Shown: positions 27,235 to 36,060 of the stretch, piece by piece
How the letters are laid out: every line of letters begins with the position of its first letter
How positions within the stretch are numbered: the first letter of the stretch is position 1
Source of the DNA: Bradyrhizobium sp. SRL28
GTDB lineage: Bacteria; Pseudomonadota; Alphaproteobacteria; Rhizobiales; Xanthobacteraceae
Assembly: GCF_018596315.1 (NCBI RefSeq)
Contig: NZ_JAHEAG010000006.1
Coordinates: 1 to 64,000 of the forward strand
Direction of reading: 5' to 3'
Length of the DNA: 64,000 bases
Translations under genes and position numbers: made by a program
The notes under the pieces: generated by a model
Told to the model about the DNA's origin: nothing
The model's input: the letters and a program-made list of their open reading frames with translations, nothing else
Database searches by the model: none

Positions 27235-28947
27235 TTGCGCCGCCCACGATTGTCCGAGGTCTCGCCCGGTTACGACGTCGTCGTGATCGGCGCGGGGGCC
27301 GCCGGCATGTCGGCGGCGCTTTTTTCCGCCATTCGAGGCGCGAAAACGCTGCTGGTCGAGAAGACTGAATTCGTCGGCGGTACCTCCGCGCTGTCGGCGG
27401 GATCGATCTGGATACCCAATACGCATCATGCATCGGCCACCGGGGCGGCCGATAGCGCGGCGAACGTCGAAAAATATCTGCAGCAGATCGTCGGAAACCA
27501 TGCCGACGTTGCGCTGCGCGCGGCTTTCCTGAAGGCGGGTCCCGCGGCAGTCGAGGTTCTGGAAAATCGCTCCGAAGTTAAATTGCGGGCCTATGTTCGT
27601 CATCCCGACTATCGCTCGGAGCTTGAGGGCGCGGCGCTGGCCGGGCGCGCGCTGGAGCCGTTACCGTTCGACGGGCGGTTGCTTGGCGAGGCGTTCAGGC
27701 TGGTTCGTTCGCCGCTACCGGAGTTCACGCTACTTGGCGGGATGATGGTCGACAGGACCGATATCGGTCATCTCTTGTCATCGGCGAGGTCCGTCAGATC
27801 GTTGTGGCACGCCGCCAGGCTCGTTGCGCGTTACGCGCGCGACAAGGCGAGCCATGGCAGGGGCACACGGCTCGTGATGGGTAACGCGCTGGTTGGCCGG
27901 CTTCTGTATTCATTGATGCGTCAGGGTGTGGACATCCTGACGGGTGTATCGCTCGCGAAGATTATCCGGAAGCCTGACGGTGCCGTTACGGCGGCGAGTT
28001 TGATCTCGGAGGGAGTATCGCGCGAGATCGGCGTCAAGGCCGCGCTGATTCTGGCGGGAGGCGGTTTCAACCGCCATGCCGAACGGCGTCACGCGGCGCT
28101 CGGAACTGAAGCTGGCTGGTCGTCTGTTGCGCCGGGCTCGATCGGTGATGCGCAGGACAAGGCCCTCGAGATCGGTGCGCGGCTCAGCGAGCGCGATGCC
28201 AGCGCTGCCTTCTGGGCACCCGCATCGATCCGGCGGCGGCGCGACGGATCACAGGCGGTCTTTCCGCATTTCGTGCTCGACCGTGCCAAACCGGGGACGC
28301 TGGTTGTCGACAGCAACGCGCGTCGGTTCGTCAACGAAGCGATCTCCTATCACCAGTTTGCGCTGGAGATGTTGGCGAAGGGAAAATCGGCCATTCCGGC
28401 GTTTCTGATCGCGGATGCGGTTTCAGTTCGGAAGTACGGTCTTGGCATGGTTCGGCCTGGTGGCTGGGGCGCCAGAGCTGCTGTCGCCGACGGCTATCTC
28501 AGCGCCGCCGACACCGTCGAGCAGCTTGCGCTGCGGTTGAACATCGATCCCAGTCAATTGCGCGAGACGGTCGACAAGATGAACCTGTATGCGCAAACCG
28601 GTCGAGATCCCGAATTCGGCAGGGGAAGCACGGTGTATCAAAATCACAACGGCGATGCGTCTGCAGGCGGGGCCAATCCCAACCTTGGCCGCATCGCGAA
28701 GGCTCCCTTCTACGCGGTCCGGCTTTATCCTTCCGATATCGGCACCTCGTCCGGACTTGTCACGGACGAGGTTGCCCGCGTTTTCGATGCCGGAAATCAG
28801 CCGATTGTCGGCCTCTACGCTTGCGGAAATGACATGCAGTCGATCATGGGCGGAACCTATCCCGGACCGGGGATCACGCTCGGACCGGCGATCGCGTTTG
28901 CCTATATCGCCGTGTCGGATGCCGCTCGGCGCGTGGGCCTCGAATGA
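27235..28947 (+). CDS. FAD-dependent oxidoreductase (FAD_binding_2 family)
   Basis: A flavoprotein of about 570 residues. The N-terminal dinucleotide motif VVVIGAGAAGMSAALFS is followed by LLVEK and GGTSALSAGSIW, and the C-terminal FAD segment is GGTYPGPGITLGPAIAF. The fold is that of fumarate reductase/3-ketosteroid delta-1-dehydrogenase relatives. The start is uncertain: a TTG at 27235 lies six bases after the esterase stop and a TTG at 27250 is also in frame. Its position suggests oxidation of a product of the esterase or quinate route. The substrate is unknown. Confidence 0.82.
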   Translation: MRRPRLSEVSPGYDVVVIGAGAAGMSAALFSAIRGAKTLLVEKTEFVGGTSALSAGSIWIPNTHHASATGAADSAANVEKYLQQIVGNHADVALRAAFLKAGPAAVEVLENRSEVKLRAYVRHPDYRSELEGAALAGRALEPLPFDGRLLGEAFRLVRSPLPEFTLLGGMMVDRTDIGHLLSSARSVRSLWHAARLVARYARDKASHGRGTRLVMGNALVGRLLYSLMRQGVDILTGVSLAKIIRKPDGAVTAASLISEGVSREIGVKAALILAGGGFNRHAERRHAALGTEAGWSSVAPGSIGDAQDKALEIGARLSERDASAAFWAPASIRRRRDGSQAVFPHFVLDRAKPGTLVVDSNARRFVNEAISYHQFALEMLAKGKSAIPAFLIADAVSVRKYGLGMVRPGGWGARAAVADGYLSAADTVEQLALRLNIDPSQLRETVDKMNLYAQTGRDPEFGRGSTVYQNHNGDASAGGANPNLGRIAKAPFYAVRLYPSDIGTSSGLVTDEVARVFDAGNQPIVGLYACGNDMQSIMGGTYPGPGITLGPAIAFAYIAVSDAARRVGLE

Positions 28948-29102
28948 TGCCGTCGTTTTCGCTTGCCGCGCTTGCCGCGCTCGAACTTGCACCACCCGAA
29001 TTGATCCACATCGCCGCCGCATCTATCCCGTCTGCGTCTATCCGCTGCGCACGACGTGGACGGCGGAGATGCAAGCAGACCGCGAGCTATGGCTGCCAGT
29101 AA
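28944..29102 (+). pseudogene. Chimeric gene relic: start of a TIM-barrel gene joined to the end of a second tannase gene
   Basis: An open frame of 52 codons begins MMPSFSLAALAALELAPPEL, closely matching the N-terminus of the barrel protein at 14893. After about 26 codons homology switches to the 3' end of the tannase gene: bases 29024-29049 are identical to 27145-27170. There the tannase tail YPVCVYPLRTTW is read in another frame; after a five-base gap the frames merge and the relic ends CKQTASYGCQ, like the tannase end KQASSYSCR. The middle of both ancestral genes is gone. It overlaps the FAD gene stop by four bases. Confidence 0.72.
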
Positions 29103-29152
29103 ATCGGCCGGATAAGATGTGCCATCGGCAGGGCGCCAACACCGGATTGCAC

Positions 29153-30076
29153 ATGATCGAACCCAAGGAAGCCGCCAGCAAGGCGCGCGAAATGCTGGGC
29201 CTGCTTGGCTTCCTGCTGGTTGCCACCGCCCAGGTCTCCAACATGATCCTGGCGCGTGGTGTCGCCGGGAGCGTCCCGCCGTTCTCGATCGCGTTCTTTC
29301 GCTGGAGCATCGTGGCGCTCGGCCTGCTGCCGGCCGTCGTGATGGCGCTGCGGGAAAAGCCCGGCGTGTTGCACGGGCAGACGTTCGGCATCGCCGCGGC
29401 TGGTTTTCTCGGCATGTTCATCTGCGGCGGCCCGGTCTATGTCGCCGGCGTTACGACGTCGGCGATCAACCTGGCGCTGATCATGGCGCTCTCGCCGCTC
29501 GTGGTGTTGCTGTTTTCCTTCATATCAGGTCAGGAAGCCATCCATCGAAGCCAGATCATCGGCATGCTGCTCTCGTTGGCGGGCGCCGCGTTGATCATTA
29601 TGATGGGGCGAGGCGCTATTGGTTCAGGCGTGGCGATCGGAGATATTCTCGCACTGATGGCGATGCTGGGCTGGGCGGGGTACACCTTGCTGCAGAACCG
29701 TGTGGGCACCGGCATAAGCTTTCTGGCGCGGATCGGCCTGTTCGCTGCGGCAGGCGCGCTGTTCTCGCTGCCCTTCGCCATCCATGAAATGTGGTCTGCG
29801 CCTGCCGCCGCGTTCAGCGGCCGTGCAGCGCTGGTCTATCTGTTCGCAGGCTTGGTGCCCGGGCTTTTCGCCTATTCGGCCTATGCCTATCTCGGCGCGA
29901 AGTTCGGCGCGGTGTCGACGTCCCTGAGCCTCTATCTCGGGCCGATCGTCAGCGCGGTGCTGTCGATCCTCTTTCTCGGAGAGGCGCCGACCGTGATCCA
30001 TCTGATCGGTGGCGCGCTGTCGCTCGGCGGAATGTGGTTGAGCCTGCAGGCCAAGCAGAGCGCGTCACGACCCTAA
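29153..30076 (+). CDS. EamA/DMT family transporter
   Basis: A 307-residue membrane protein with ten hydrophobic segments in two EamA repeats (ATAQVSNMILARGVAGSVPP in the first half; AIGDILALMAMLGWAGYTLLQNR at the start of the second). Members move small metabolites, usually outward. Start candidates are ATG at 29117 and at 29153; the first lies just after the chimeric relic. It may export an aromatic intermediate, but nothing in the sequence fixes the substrate. Confidence 0.85.
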   Translation: MIEPKEAASKAREMLGLLGFLLVATAQVSNMILARGVAGSVPPFSIAFFRWSIVALGLLPAVVMALREKPGVLHGQTFGIAAAGFLGMFICGGPVYVAGVTTSAINLALIMALSPLVVLLFSFISGQEAIHRSQIIGMLLSLAGAALIIMMGRGAIGSGVAIGDILALMAMLGWAGYTLLQNRVGTGISFLARIGLFAAAGALFSLPFAIHEMWSAPAAAFSGRAALVYLFAGLVPGLFAYSAYAYLGAKFGAVSTSLSLYLGPIVSAVLSILFLGEAPTVIHLIGGALSLGGMWLSLQAKQSASRP

Positions 30077-30230
30077 CGCGACGTCGGCTGCCCCGACATT
30101 TATCAAGGCATCTTCGCGCTCGATGCGCACATCGCGGATTTTCACCTGACGAGTCGCTCTCCTATCGCGCCGTTTCGTGTGGCCCGCCGTGGCCGGGGTA
30201 GCCCTGGCATCGACTTGACAATAAATGCCC

Positions 30231-30258
30231 AGTTATATAACATGCATATTATATAACT
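30231..30258. promoter_or_regulatory. 28-bp dyad, likely ArsR-family operator
   Basis: AGTTATATAA (30231-30240) and TTATATAACT (30249-30258) are perfect 10-bp inverted arms around CATGCATA. The dyad is 15 bases before the ArsR-type start codon. A TTGACA hexamer at 30215-30220 could be the -35 element, with a -10 inside the left arm (TATAAC, short spacing), so a bound repressor would block the promoter. Confidence 0.7.
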
Positions 30259-30273
30259 GATCTGAGATGGACT

Positions 30274-30597
30274 ATGTCAAGCCTCGATGCCGCCTTTTCC
30301 GCGCTGGCTGACCCAACCCGTCGGGCGATCCTGGCGCGTCTCGCGTTGGGCGAGGCCACCGTCATGGAGCTGGCCGAGCCGTTCGAGATGACGCAACCCG
30401 CCATCTCCCGACACCTCAAGGTGCTCGAAGGCGCCGGTCTCATCCTCCGGCGTGTCGAAGGCACCAAGCGGCCGTGCCGGCTGGCGCCGACGGCCGTCGC
30501 CGAGATCGACCAATGGCTCGGGATGCTGCGCCAGACCCTGAGCGCGAACTACAACCGGTTGGACGACGTTCTGGCCGCCATGAGAACCGAAGAGTGA
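30274..30597 (+). CDS. ArsR family transcriptional regulator
   Basis: A 107-residue winged helix-turn-helix protein (ALADPTRRAILARLALGEAT, then FEMTQPAISRHLKVLEGAGL as recognition region). It has no metal-binding cysteines, placing it in the non-metal group often paired with an AHSA1/SRPBCC gene. That partner follows 11 bases later. A perfect dyad lies directly upstream, so autoregulation is likely. Confidence 0.92.
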   Translation: MSSLDAAFSALADPTRRAILARLALGEATVMELAEPFEMTQPAISRHLKVLEGAGLILRRVEGTKRPCRLAPTAVAEIDQWLGMLRQTLSANYNRLDDVLAAMRTEE

Positions 30598-30608
30598 AAG
30601 GCAGTCCG

Positions 30609-31088
30609 ATGAGCAAGTTGACGCTTAAGACCGAAGGCGACACCCACGTCGTCGTTACCAGGCACTTCGCCGCCACGCCGGAGGCGGTGTATCGGGCGCA
30701 CACCGATCCGGCGCTGATCCAGAAGTGGCTGCTCGGTCCGGAGGGCTGGACGATGCCGGTCTGCATCAACGAGGCGCGCCCCGGCGGCAAGATCCGGTAC
30801 GAATGGAGCGACGGCAAGGGAGGCGGCTTCTACCTGACCGGAGAGTTTATCGAGACGGTGCCGTTCAGCCGGCTCGTTCACGTGGAACGGATGCATCTGC
30901 CCGACCCGACACCGGACAATCATGTCGAAACGAATTTTGCCCCCGACGGCACCGGCACGCTGATGACTATGCGGATGACGCTGCCTGATGCAGCGACGCG
31001 TGCCACGATGCTGGCGACCGGCATGGAAGATGGAATGGAAGCGAGCTACGCGCGGCTTGACGCACTTTCCTTGCCCGCGCGGCCGTAA
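30609..31088 (+). CDS. SRPBCC (AHSA1/START-like) domain protein
   Basis: A 159-residue helix-grip-fold protein. The N-terminal strand VVTRHFAATPEAVYRAHTDP and the segment LIQKWLLGPEGWTM are typical of AHSA1 (activator of Hsp90-like) proteins in bacteria. Members bind hydrophobic ligands. It is translated from ATG 30609 just after the ArsR gene, forming a two-gene operon. The exact role is unknown. Confidence 0.88.
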   Translation: MSKLTLKTEGDTHVVVTRHFAATPEAVYRAHTDPALIQKWLLGPEGWTMPVCINEARPGGKIRYEWSDGKGGGFYLTGEFIETVPFSRLVHVERMHLPDPTPDNHVETNFAPDGTGTLMTMRMTLPDAATRATMLATGMEDGMEASYARLDALSLPARP

Positions 31089-31109
31089 CGAAAACCGCGA
31101 GCGGGCGGC

Positions 31110-32669
31110 TTACTCCATCACCGCATGGTCAGGCGCGGCCGACTGTTCGCGCAGCGTCGCCTTGGTCGAGCCGATCATGATGGCGAGCGGGATCGCGCAA
31201 GCCGTGAAGATCATCACCATCTGGTAGTCGTACGAGAACGCGATGATCTGCGCCTGCGTCTTGACCATCATATCAGCCATGGCGCGGCCCTTGTCGGTGG
31301 CGAGATCGATCATGTCGCGCACCACAGGCATCTGCAGGGCGTGATTGAACGGATTGATATGCTCCGACAGGACTGCGTAGCTGTAGCGCGTGCCCTGCGT
31401 GAGTTGCGAGATGACGAGCGAGATCCCGATCGAGCTTGCGACGTTGCGCATCAGGGTCAGCATCGAGGTGCCGTCGGTGCGCAGATGATTGGGCAGTGTC
31501 AGGAACGCCACGGTGGAAAGCGGCACAAACACCAGGCCGAAACCAAAGCCCTGGACCACGCTGATGACCACGATTTCGGTCACACCGGTCTGGTCGGTCC
31601 AGCCGGTCATGTAGAACAACGAGGCCGCGGTCAGGCTGAGGCCTGCGATGATCAGCGTTCGTGCCTCGATATGGTTCATCATGCGGCCGACCAGCATCAT
31701 CGCCACGAACGTGCCGCAGCCGCGGCTCGCCAGCAGAAGCCCGGCGGTGATGATGGGATAGCCGATCACGTTCTGCAGGAACGGAGAGGAAAGGGCCATG
31801 GTCGAGAACAGCACCAGCCCCATCACTGCCATGAACACGCAGCCGGCGACGAAATTCTTGTCCTTGAACAGCGCGAACTGGATGAAGGGCCGGTCGGTCG
31901 TCAGCGAATGCGCCAGGAAATAGTAGAAGCCGATACCGGCGATGATGAACTCGGCGATGATCTCGTTGGATTCCAGCCAGCCGAGCTGCTCGCCGCGGTC
32001 GAGCGCGAGCTGCAGCGCGCCGATCGCGATGGCGAGCGCGGTGAAGCCGAACCAGTCGAAGCGCAGGTGGATGTCTTTTCTGGACTCGTCCATGAAGATA
32101 ACGAGGCCGAGCACGGTAAAAATTCCGAACGGCAGGTTGACGAAGAACACCCAGTGCCATGAGTAAGTTTCCGTCAGCCAGGCGCCCAGCGACGGGCCCA
32201 TGATCGGCCCCATCATCACGCCCATGCCCCAGATCGCCATCGCTTTCGCCCGCTCGTGCAGCGCGTAGGAGTCGAGCATCACCGCCTGCGACAGCGGTAC
32301 CAGCGCCGCGCCGAACACGCCCTGCAGCAGGCGGAACACCACCATCTGGGTGATGTCCTGCGCCAGCCCGCACATCACGGACGCAATGGTGAAGCCGGCC
32401 GAGCAGACGACGAAGATTCGCTTGCGGCCGAAACGGTTGGCGATCCAGCCCACCGGTGCGGTCATGATCGCGGCGGCGACGATGTAGGAAGTCAGCACCC
32501 AGTTGATCTGGTCCTGCGACGCCGACAGCGTGCCCTGCATGTAAGGCAGCGCGACGTTGGCGATGGTGGTGTCCAGCGCCTGCATGATCGTCGCCGTCAT
32601 GGCGCAGATCGTCACCATGTTCCGGCGCAGACCGGGAACGGCAGCCGATGATGCGCCCGGCGTCGCCAT
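31110..32669 (-). CDS. emrB: MFS multidrug efflux transporter, DHA2/EmrB type
   Basis: A 519-residue drug:H+ antiporter with about 14 membrane segments. The motif A region (VGWIANRFGRKRIFV) and motif C-like region (MGPIMGPSLGAWLTE) are present. It is the last gene of a marR-emrA-emrB operon on the minus strand. With the adaptor encoded upstream it should export hydrophobic compounds or phenolics across both membranes through a TolC-like channel. Confidence 0.92.
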   Translation of the reverse strand: MATPGASSAAVPGLRRNMVTICAMTATIMQALDTTIANVALPYMQGTLSASQDQINWVLTSYIVAAAIMTAPVGWIANRFGRKRIFVVCSAGFTIASVMCGLAQDITQMVVFRLLQGVFGAALVPLSQAVMLDSYALHERAKAMAIWGMGVMMGPIMGPSLGAWLTETYSWHWVFFVNLPFGIFTVLGLVIFMDESRKDIHLRFDWFGFTALAIAIGALQLALDRGEQLGWLESNEIIAEFIIAGIGFYYFLAHSLTTDRPFIQFALFKDKNFVAGCVFMAVMGLVLFSTMALSSPFLQNVIGYPIITAGLLLASRGCGTFVAMMLVGRMMNHIEARTLIIAGLSLTAASLFYMTGWTDQTGVTEIVVISVVQGFGFGLVFVPLSTVAFLTLPNHLRTDGTSMLTLMRNVASSIGISLVISQLTQGTRYSYAVLSEHINPFNHALQMPVVRDMIDLATDKGRAMADMMVKTQAQIIAFSYDYQMVMIFTACAIPLAIMIGSTKATLREQSAAPDHAVME

Positions 32670-32673
32670 GGCG

Positions 32674-33846
32674 CTAATCGTGGTCCTGATTCGCCACCGC
32701 CGGCGACAGGCCGAGCAGGGCGGGCAACGAACGGCGATGGTTGGTGTCGATGGTGGCGTAGACGCTCATGCCGGCCTTCAGCTTGCGGACGAACTTGTCG
32801 TTCTTGTCGAAATAGATCCGCACCGGAACGCGCTGCACCACCTTGACGAAATTGCCCGACGCGTTCTGCGGCGGCAGGATCGCAAACTGCGCCCCGGTGC
32901 CGGGCGAGAGTGAGCCGACCGTGCCCTTGAACGGGTGGTTCGGAAACGCATCGACCTCGAGCGTGACGGACTGACCGACCGCGACATGGGTGAAATCGGA
33001 TTCCTTCGGGTTGGCGTCGACCCATGGATTCGAGGTGTCGATGATGCTGAACACCGGCGTGCCGGCCATCACGAAGCGGCCGAGCTGAATCTGCTCGACC
33101 TGCGTGGCGATGCCGGCCATCGGCGCGCGCATCACCGTGTGGTCGAGATTGCGCTGGGCCTGGTCGAGCGCCGCCTTGGCCTGGGCATAGGGCGGGAATT
33201 CGGCGAGCGGGAGATCGGGATTGCCGAGCAGTTGTGCCTTGGCGGTGGCGATCTTCTGCTGCAGCAGCTGGAACTGCGCACTCGCGGTGACGAGCGCGGT
33301 GGACGCATTGTCGAGATCGAGCTGCGAGCCGAAATTGTTCTTCACCAGCGCCGACTTGCGTTCGACGTCGCGCCGCTTCAGATCCATGCCCTGCTGCGAG
33401 AGCTCGCTCATCTGGCTGTAGATCTTGAGATCAGCGTTCAGATTGTCATAGGTGACATTGGCTTGTGCCAGGGTGGCCTTGGCCTGTGCCACGGCGAGGC
33501 GGAATGGGACGGGATCGATCTCGAACAGCACGTCGCCGGGACCAACCTGCTGGCCCTCCTTCACCACGACCTTTTCGATCTTGCCGGATATGTCAGGCGT
33601 GATCAGAACCTTCTGCGCGCCGACATAGGCGTCGTCAGTGGTCACGTAGCGCCCGCCATTGAGATAGAACGTCACGCCGGCCACCAGGGCGACCAGCGGC
33701 AGCACCACCAGCAGCAGGAAGCGGCGGTAGCGGCGCATGCCGGCCATCAGCCGGCGGCGTGGCTCGGCGGCGAGTTTCGGCCGCGCCGACGGCGAAGCGG
33801 GATTGCTCTTCTGCTCGGGCGGGAATTTGAGCACGGGATCAGCCAT
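32674..33846 (-). CDS. emrA: HlyD/EmrA-type membrane fusion protein
   Basis: A 390-residue periplasmic adaptor with one N-terminal membrane segment (about residues 40-65, FLLLVVLPLVALVAG), a biotinyl-lipoyl-like half motif (ISGKIEKVVVKEGQQVGPGD), a coiled-coil hairpin of about 100 residues, and a returning half motif (APMAGIATQVEQIQLGRFV). It bridges EmrB to an outer-membrane channel. It overlaps the MarR gene by eight bases and precedes emrB by four. Confidence 0.92.
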   Translation of the reverse strand: MADPVLKFPPEQKSNPASPSARPKLAAEPRRRLMAGMRRYRRFLLLVVLPLVALVAGVTFYLNGGRYVTTDDAYVGAQKVLITPDISGKIEKVVVKEGQQVGPGDVLFEIDPVPFRLAVAQAKATLAQANVTYDNLNADLKIYSQMSELSQQGMDLKRRDVERKSALVKNNFGSQLDLDNASTALVTASAQFQLLQQKIATAKAQLLGNPDLPLAEFPPYAQAKAALDQAQRNLDHTVMRAPMAGIATQVEQIQLGRFVMAGTPVFSIIDTSNPWVDANPKESDFTHVAVGQSVTLEVDAFPNHPFKGTVGSLSPGTGAQFAILPPQNASGNFVKVVQRVPVRIYFDKNDKFVRKLKAGMSVYATIDTNHRRSLPALLGLSPAVANQDHD

Positions 33847-34318
33847 AACGCTGCTCCTTTCGCGGAGGTTCGTTCGCCGGATGCTGGATCGCGTTGCGAA
33901 CGTTTTCCTTGATCAGGTCGAGTTGGTCGAGCAGGCGGTGGGCATCAGTGGGGTTGATGCCGTCGAGCGCGGCCGCCGTCAGCTCGGAGCGCAGCCCGGC
34001 GAGCTTGCCGAGCAGTGGGCGTGCGGCCTTGCGCAGATAGAGGCGGTTGACGCGGCGGTCCTTCTCGTCGCCGCGACGTTCGATCCAGCCATTGTCGCAG
34101 AGCTTGTCGATCAGCCGCGTCAGCGTGATCGGCTGCATCTCCATCTGTTCGGCGAGTTCCGATTGCTTCAGGCCTTCGGTTCGCTCGACCTTGGCCAGAA
34201 CAGCCCATTGCGCGCGGGTGATGCCGTAGCGCGCCGCCTGCCGGTCGGCATAGGCACGCATCATCCGCTGCACCTCGCCAAGCGTGAACAGGAAGTTCAT
34301 ATCCACGGAACCACGCAT
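33839..34318 (-). CDS. MarR family transcriptional regulator
   Basis: A 159-residue winged helix repressor. The recognition region is KQSELAEQMEMQPITLTRLID, followed by the wing WIERRGDEKDRRVNRLYL with the family DxRxxR-like pattern. It heads the efflux operon and probably represses it until a phenolic ligand binds. A repeat containing a perfect dyad lies directly before the gene. Confidence 0.92.
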   Translation of the reverse strand: MRGSVDMNFLFTLGEVQRMMRAYADRQAARYGITRAQWAVLAKVERTEGLKQSELAEQMEMQPITLTRLIDKLCDNGWIERRGDEKDRRVNRLYLRKAARPLLGKLAGLRSELTAAALDGINPTDAHRLLDQLDLIKENVRNAIQHPANEPPRKEQRYG

Positions 34319-34331
34319 GGCCTAAGCCTCC

Positions 34332-34361
34332 ATAAGCTTGCGATATAATAAGCTTGCTTAT
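34332..34361. promoter_or_regulatory. Candidate MarR operator (repeated ATAAGCTTGC with dyad)
   Basis: ATAAGCTTGC occurs at 34332-34341 and again at 34348-34357. The second copy extends to ATAAGCTTGCTTAT, in which ATAAGC and GCTTAT are perfect inverted arms. The site ends 14 bases upstream of the MarR start on the minus strand, where a repressor would block the operon promoter. Confidence 0.6.
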
Positions 34362-34472
34362 GAATTCCGCATGGTGAGTTAATAATGGCCTGATCCGCTT
34401 CCAGCACATGGCTGGGAACCAGCGGGTGGCCGGGCTTTGGGATTGGTTCTCAAACTGCTACAAAAGCCGAAT

Positions 34473-34958
34473 ATGACCCTGACAAAGCCGACATTTCCCG
34501 CGCCCGACCACGATCACGGCCGCTGCACTGCGGAAGCAATCGCGCATGCCGAACAGGTTTGCGCGCGGCGGGCGCAGAAATTCACGCCGATCCGGCGCCA
34601 GGTGCTGCAGGCGCTGCTGTCGAGCCACCGGCCGCTCGGCGCCTATGAGGTGATCGACGAACTCGCCAAATCGATGCCGCGGCCGGCGCCGATCACGGTC
34701 TACCGCGCGCTCGATTTTTTGATGGAGAACGGCCTCGTCCACCGGATCGAGAGCCGCAACGCCTTCCTCGCCTGCGCGCATGATCATGACGAGACCTCGA
34801 TGGTGGCGTTCCTGATCTGCGATCATTGCGGCTCCGTCGGCGAAATTCCCGCGGCCCCCGTGGCGCAAAGCCTCAACGCGGCGGCCCGGGCGTCGGGTTT
34901 TGCGCCAAAGCTCTCCGTCGTCGAGATCGCCGGCACCTGCGCGCACTGTCAGAAATAG
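34473..34958 (+). CDS. zur: Fur family regulator, Zur-like
   Basis: A 161-residue Fur-family protein. The winged helix includes TPIRRQVLQALLSSHRPLGAYEV. Likely metal ligands are Cys101, His103, His105, the CxxC pair Cys116/Cys119 (ICDHCG) and a C-terminal CxxC pair Cys156/Cys159. This layout, with an N-terminal His-rich stretch (DHDHGRC), fits zinc-sensing Zur better than iron-sensing Fur. The start MTLTKP is chosen for fit to the family. Confidence 0.82.
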   Translation: MTLTKPTFPAPDHDHGRCTAEAIAHAEQVCARRAQKFTPIRRQVLQALLSSHRPLGAYEVIDELAKSMPRPAPITVYRALDFLMENGLVHRIESRNAFLACAHDHDETSMVAFLICDHCGSVGEIPAAPVAQSLNAAARASGFAPKLSVVEIAGTCAHCQK

Positions 34959-34991
34959 AGAACACGGCGGATAAGCCGGCCACGAGGATCG

Positions 34992-35930
34992 ATGTCTTCC
35001 AAACCAGTAGCACTTTCCGCCGGGCGTGCGCTCAGTCCGGGCGCGATCGCCTTGATGCTGATGCTGTGCGTGAGCTGGGGGTTCAACCAGATCGCGGTGA
35101 AGCTGGTGTTGCCGGACGTGCCGCCGATGCTGCAGGCGCTGATCCGCTCTGTCGGCGCGTTGCCGGTGTTGCTCGCGATCGGTTGGTTTCGCCGGGTGAA
35201 ATTCTTCGAGCGCGACGGGACGCTGTGGCCCGGCGTGTGCGCGGGCGTGATTTTCGGTATCGAATTCGTGCTGATCTATCGCGGCCTGCTGCTGACGTCG
35301 GCGTCGCGTGCCGTGGTGTTTCTGTATACGGCGCCGTTCTTCGTCGCCCTCGGCTCATATGTCTTTCTGCGCGAACGGCTTCGGGCGCCGCAATGGGGTG
35401 GCCTGGCCCTGAGTTTCGCCGGGGTCGCGCTGGCGATCGGCGTTCCCCAGGCCAATGTCGACGCGAAGGTCTTGCTGGGCGACCTCCTGATCGTCGCCGG
35501 CGGCGCGCTCTGGGCGGCCACGACGCTGATCGTCAAGACCACCGCGCTGATCAAGGCCCCCGCGGAAAAGGGGCTCGGCTATCAGGTGGCGCTATCGATC
35601 CCGATTCTCGCGCTTGCCGCGTGGATATCGGACGAAACCATCACCCACGTTCCCGGGCCGCTGTCGCTGTCGCTGCTGGCCTATCAGGCGTTCTGGGTGG
35701 TGGGCCTGACGTTCCTGTTGTGGTTTGCGCTGGTGAAAACCTACTCAGCCAGCAAACTGTCAGCCTTCACCTTCGTCACGCCGCTGTTCGGCGTCGTCGC
35801 CAGCTACTTCATCCTGCACGATACGCTGACCGTCGCCTTCGGCGTCGCCGCGCTGCTGGTCATCGCCGGGCTCTATCTCGTGAACAAGCCGGATCCGAAG
35901 GTCACGCCGGATCCGAACGTGTCGGCGTGA
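34992..35930 (+). CDS. EamA/DMT family transporter
   Basis: A 312-residue membrane protein with ten hydrophobic segments in two EamA repeats (MLMLCVSWGFNQIAVKLVLP in the first; LLGDLLIVAGGALWAATTLI in the second). It begins 33 bases after the zur-like gene and may share its transcript. Substrate unknown. A palindromic repeat follows. Confidence 0.88.
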   Translation: MSSKPVALSAGRALSPGAIALMLMLCVSWGFNQIAVKLVLPDVPPMLQALIRSVGALPVLLAIGWFRRVKFFERDGTLWPGVCAGVIFGIEFVLIYRGLLLTSASRAVVFLYTAPFFVALGSYVFLRERLRAPQWGGLALSFAGVALAIGVPQANVDAKVLLGDLLIVAGGALWAATTLIVKTTALIKAPAEKGLGYQVALSIPILALAAWISDETITHVPGPLSLSLLAYQAFWVVGLTFLLWFALVKTYSASKLSAFTFVTPLFGVVASYFILHDTLTVAFGVAALLVIAGLYLVNKPDPKVTPDPNVSA

Positions 35931-35936
35931 TGCTTC

Positions 35937-36050
35937 CGTCATTGCGAGCGAAGCGAAGCAATCCATCTTTCCGCCTGCGCTGAAGGATGGATTGCTTCGT
36001 CGCTGTCGCTCCCTTGCGCAAACGCTTCGCGTTTGTCGCAGGCAATGACG
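35937..36050. repeat. Palindromic intergenic repeat (TTGCGAGC family)
   Basis: Outer arms CGTCATTGCGAGC and GCAATGACG are inverted, and GAAGCAATCCATC / GATGGATTGCTTC form an inner hairpin. A third hairpin, AACGCTTCGCGTTT, lies on the right. It is related to the element at 11-118 and separates two convergent genes. Confidence 0.75.
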
Positions 36051-36060
36051 TAGAAAGAGC

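Noticed and set aside
29119-29787. Open frame of 222 codons overlapping the DMT transporter
   Set aside because: It is Arg-rich and lacks membrane segments; the real product is the ten-helix protein in the other frame.
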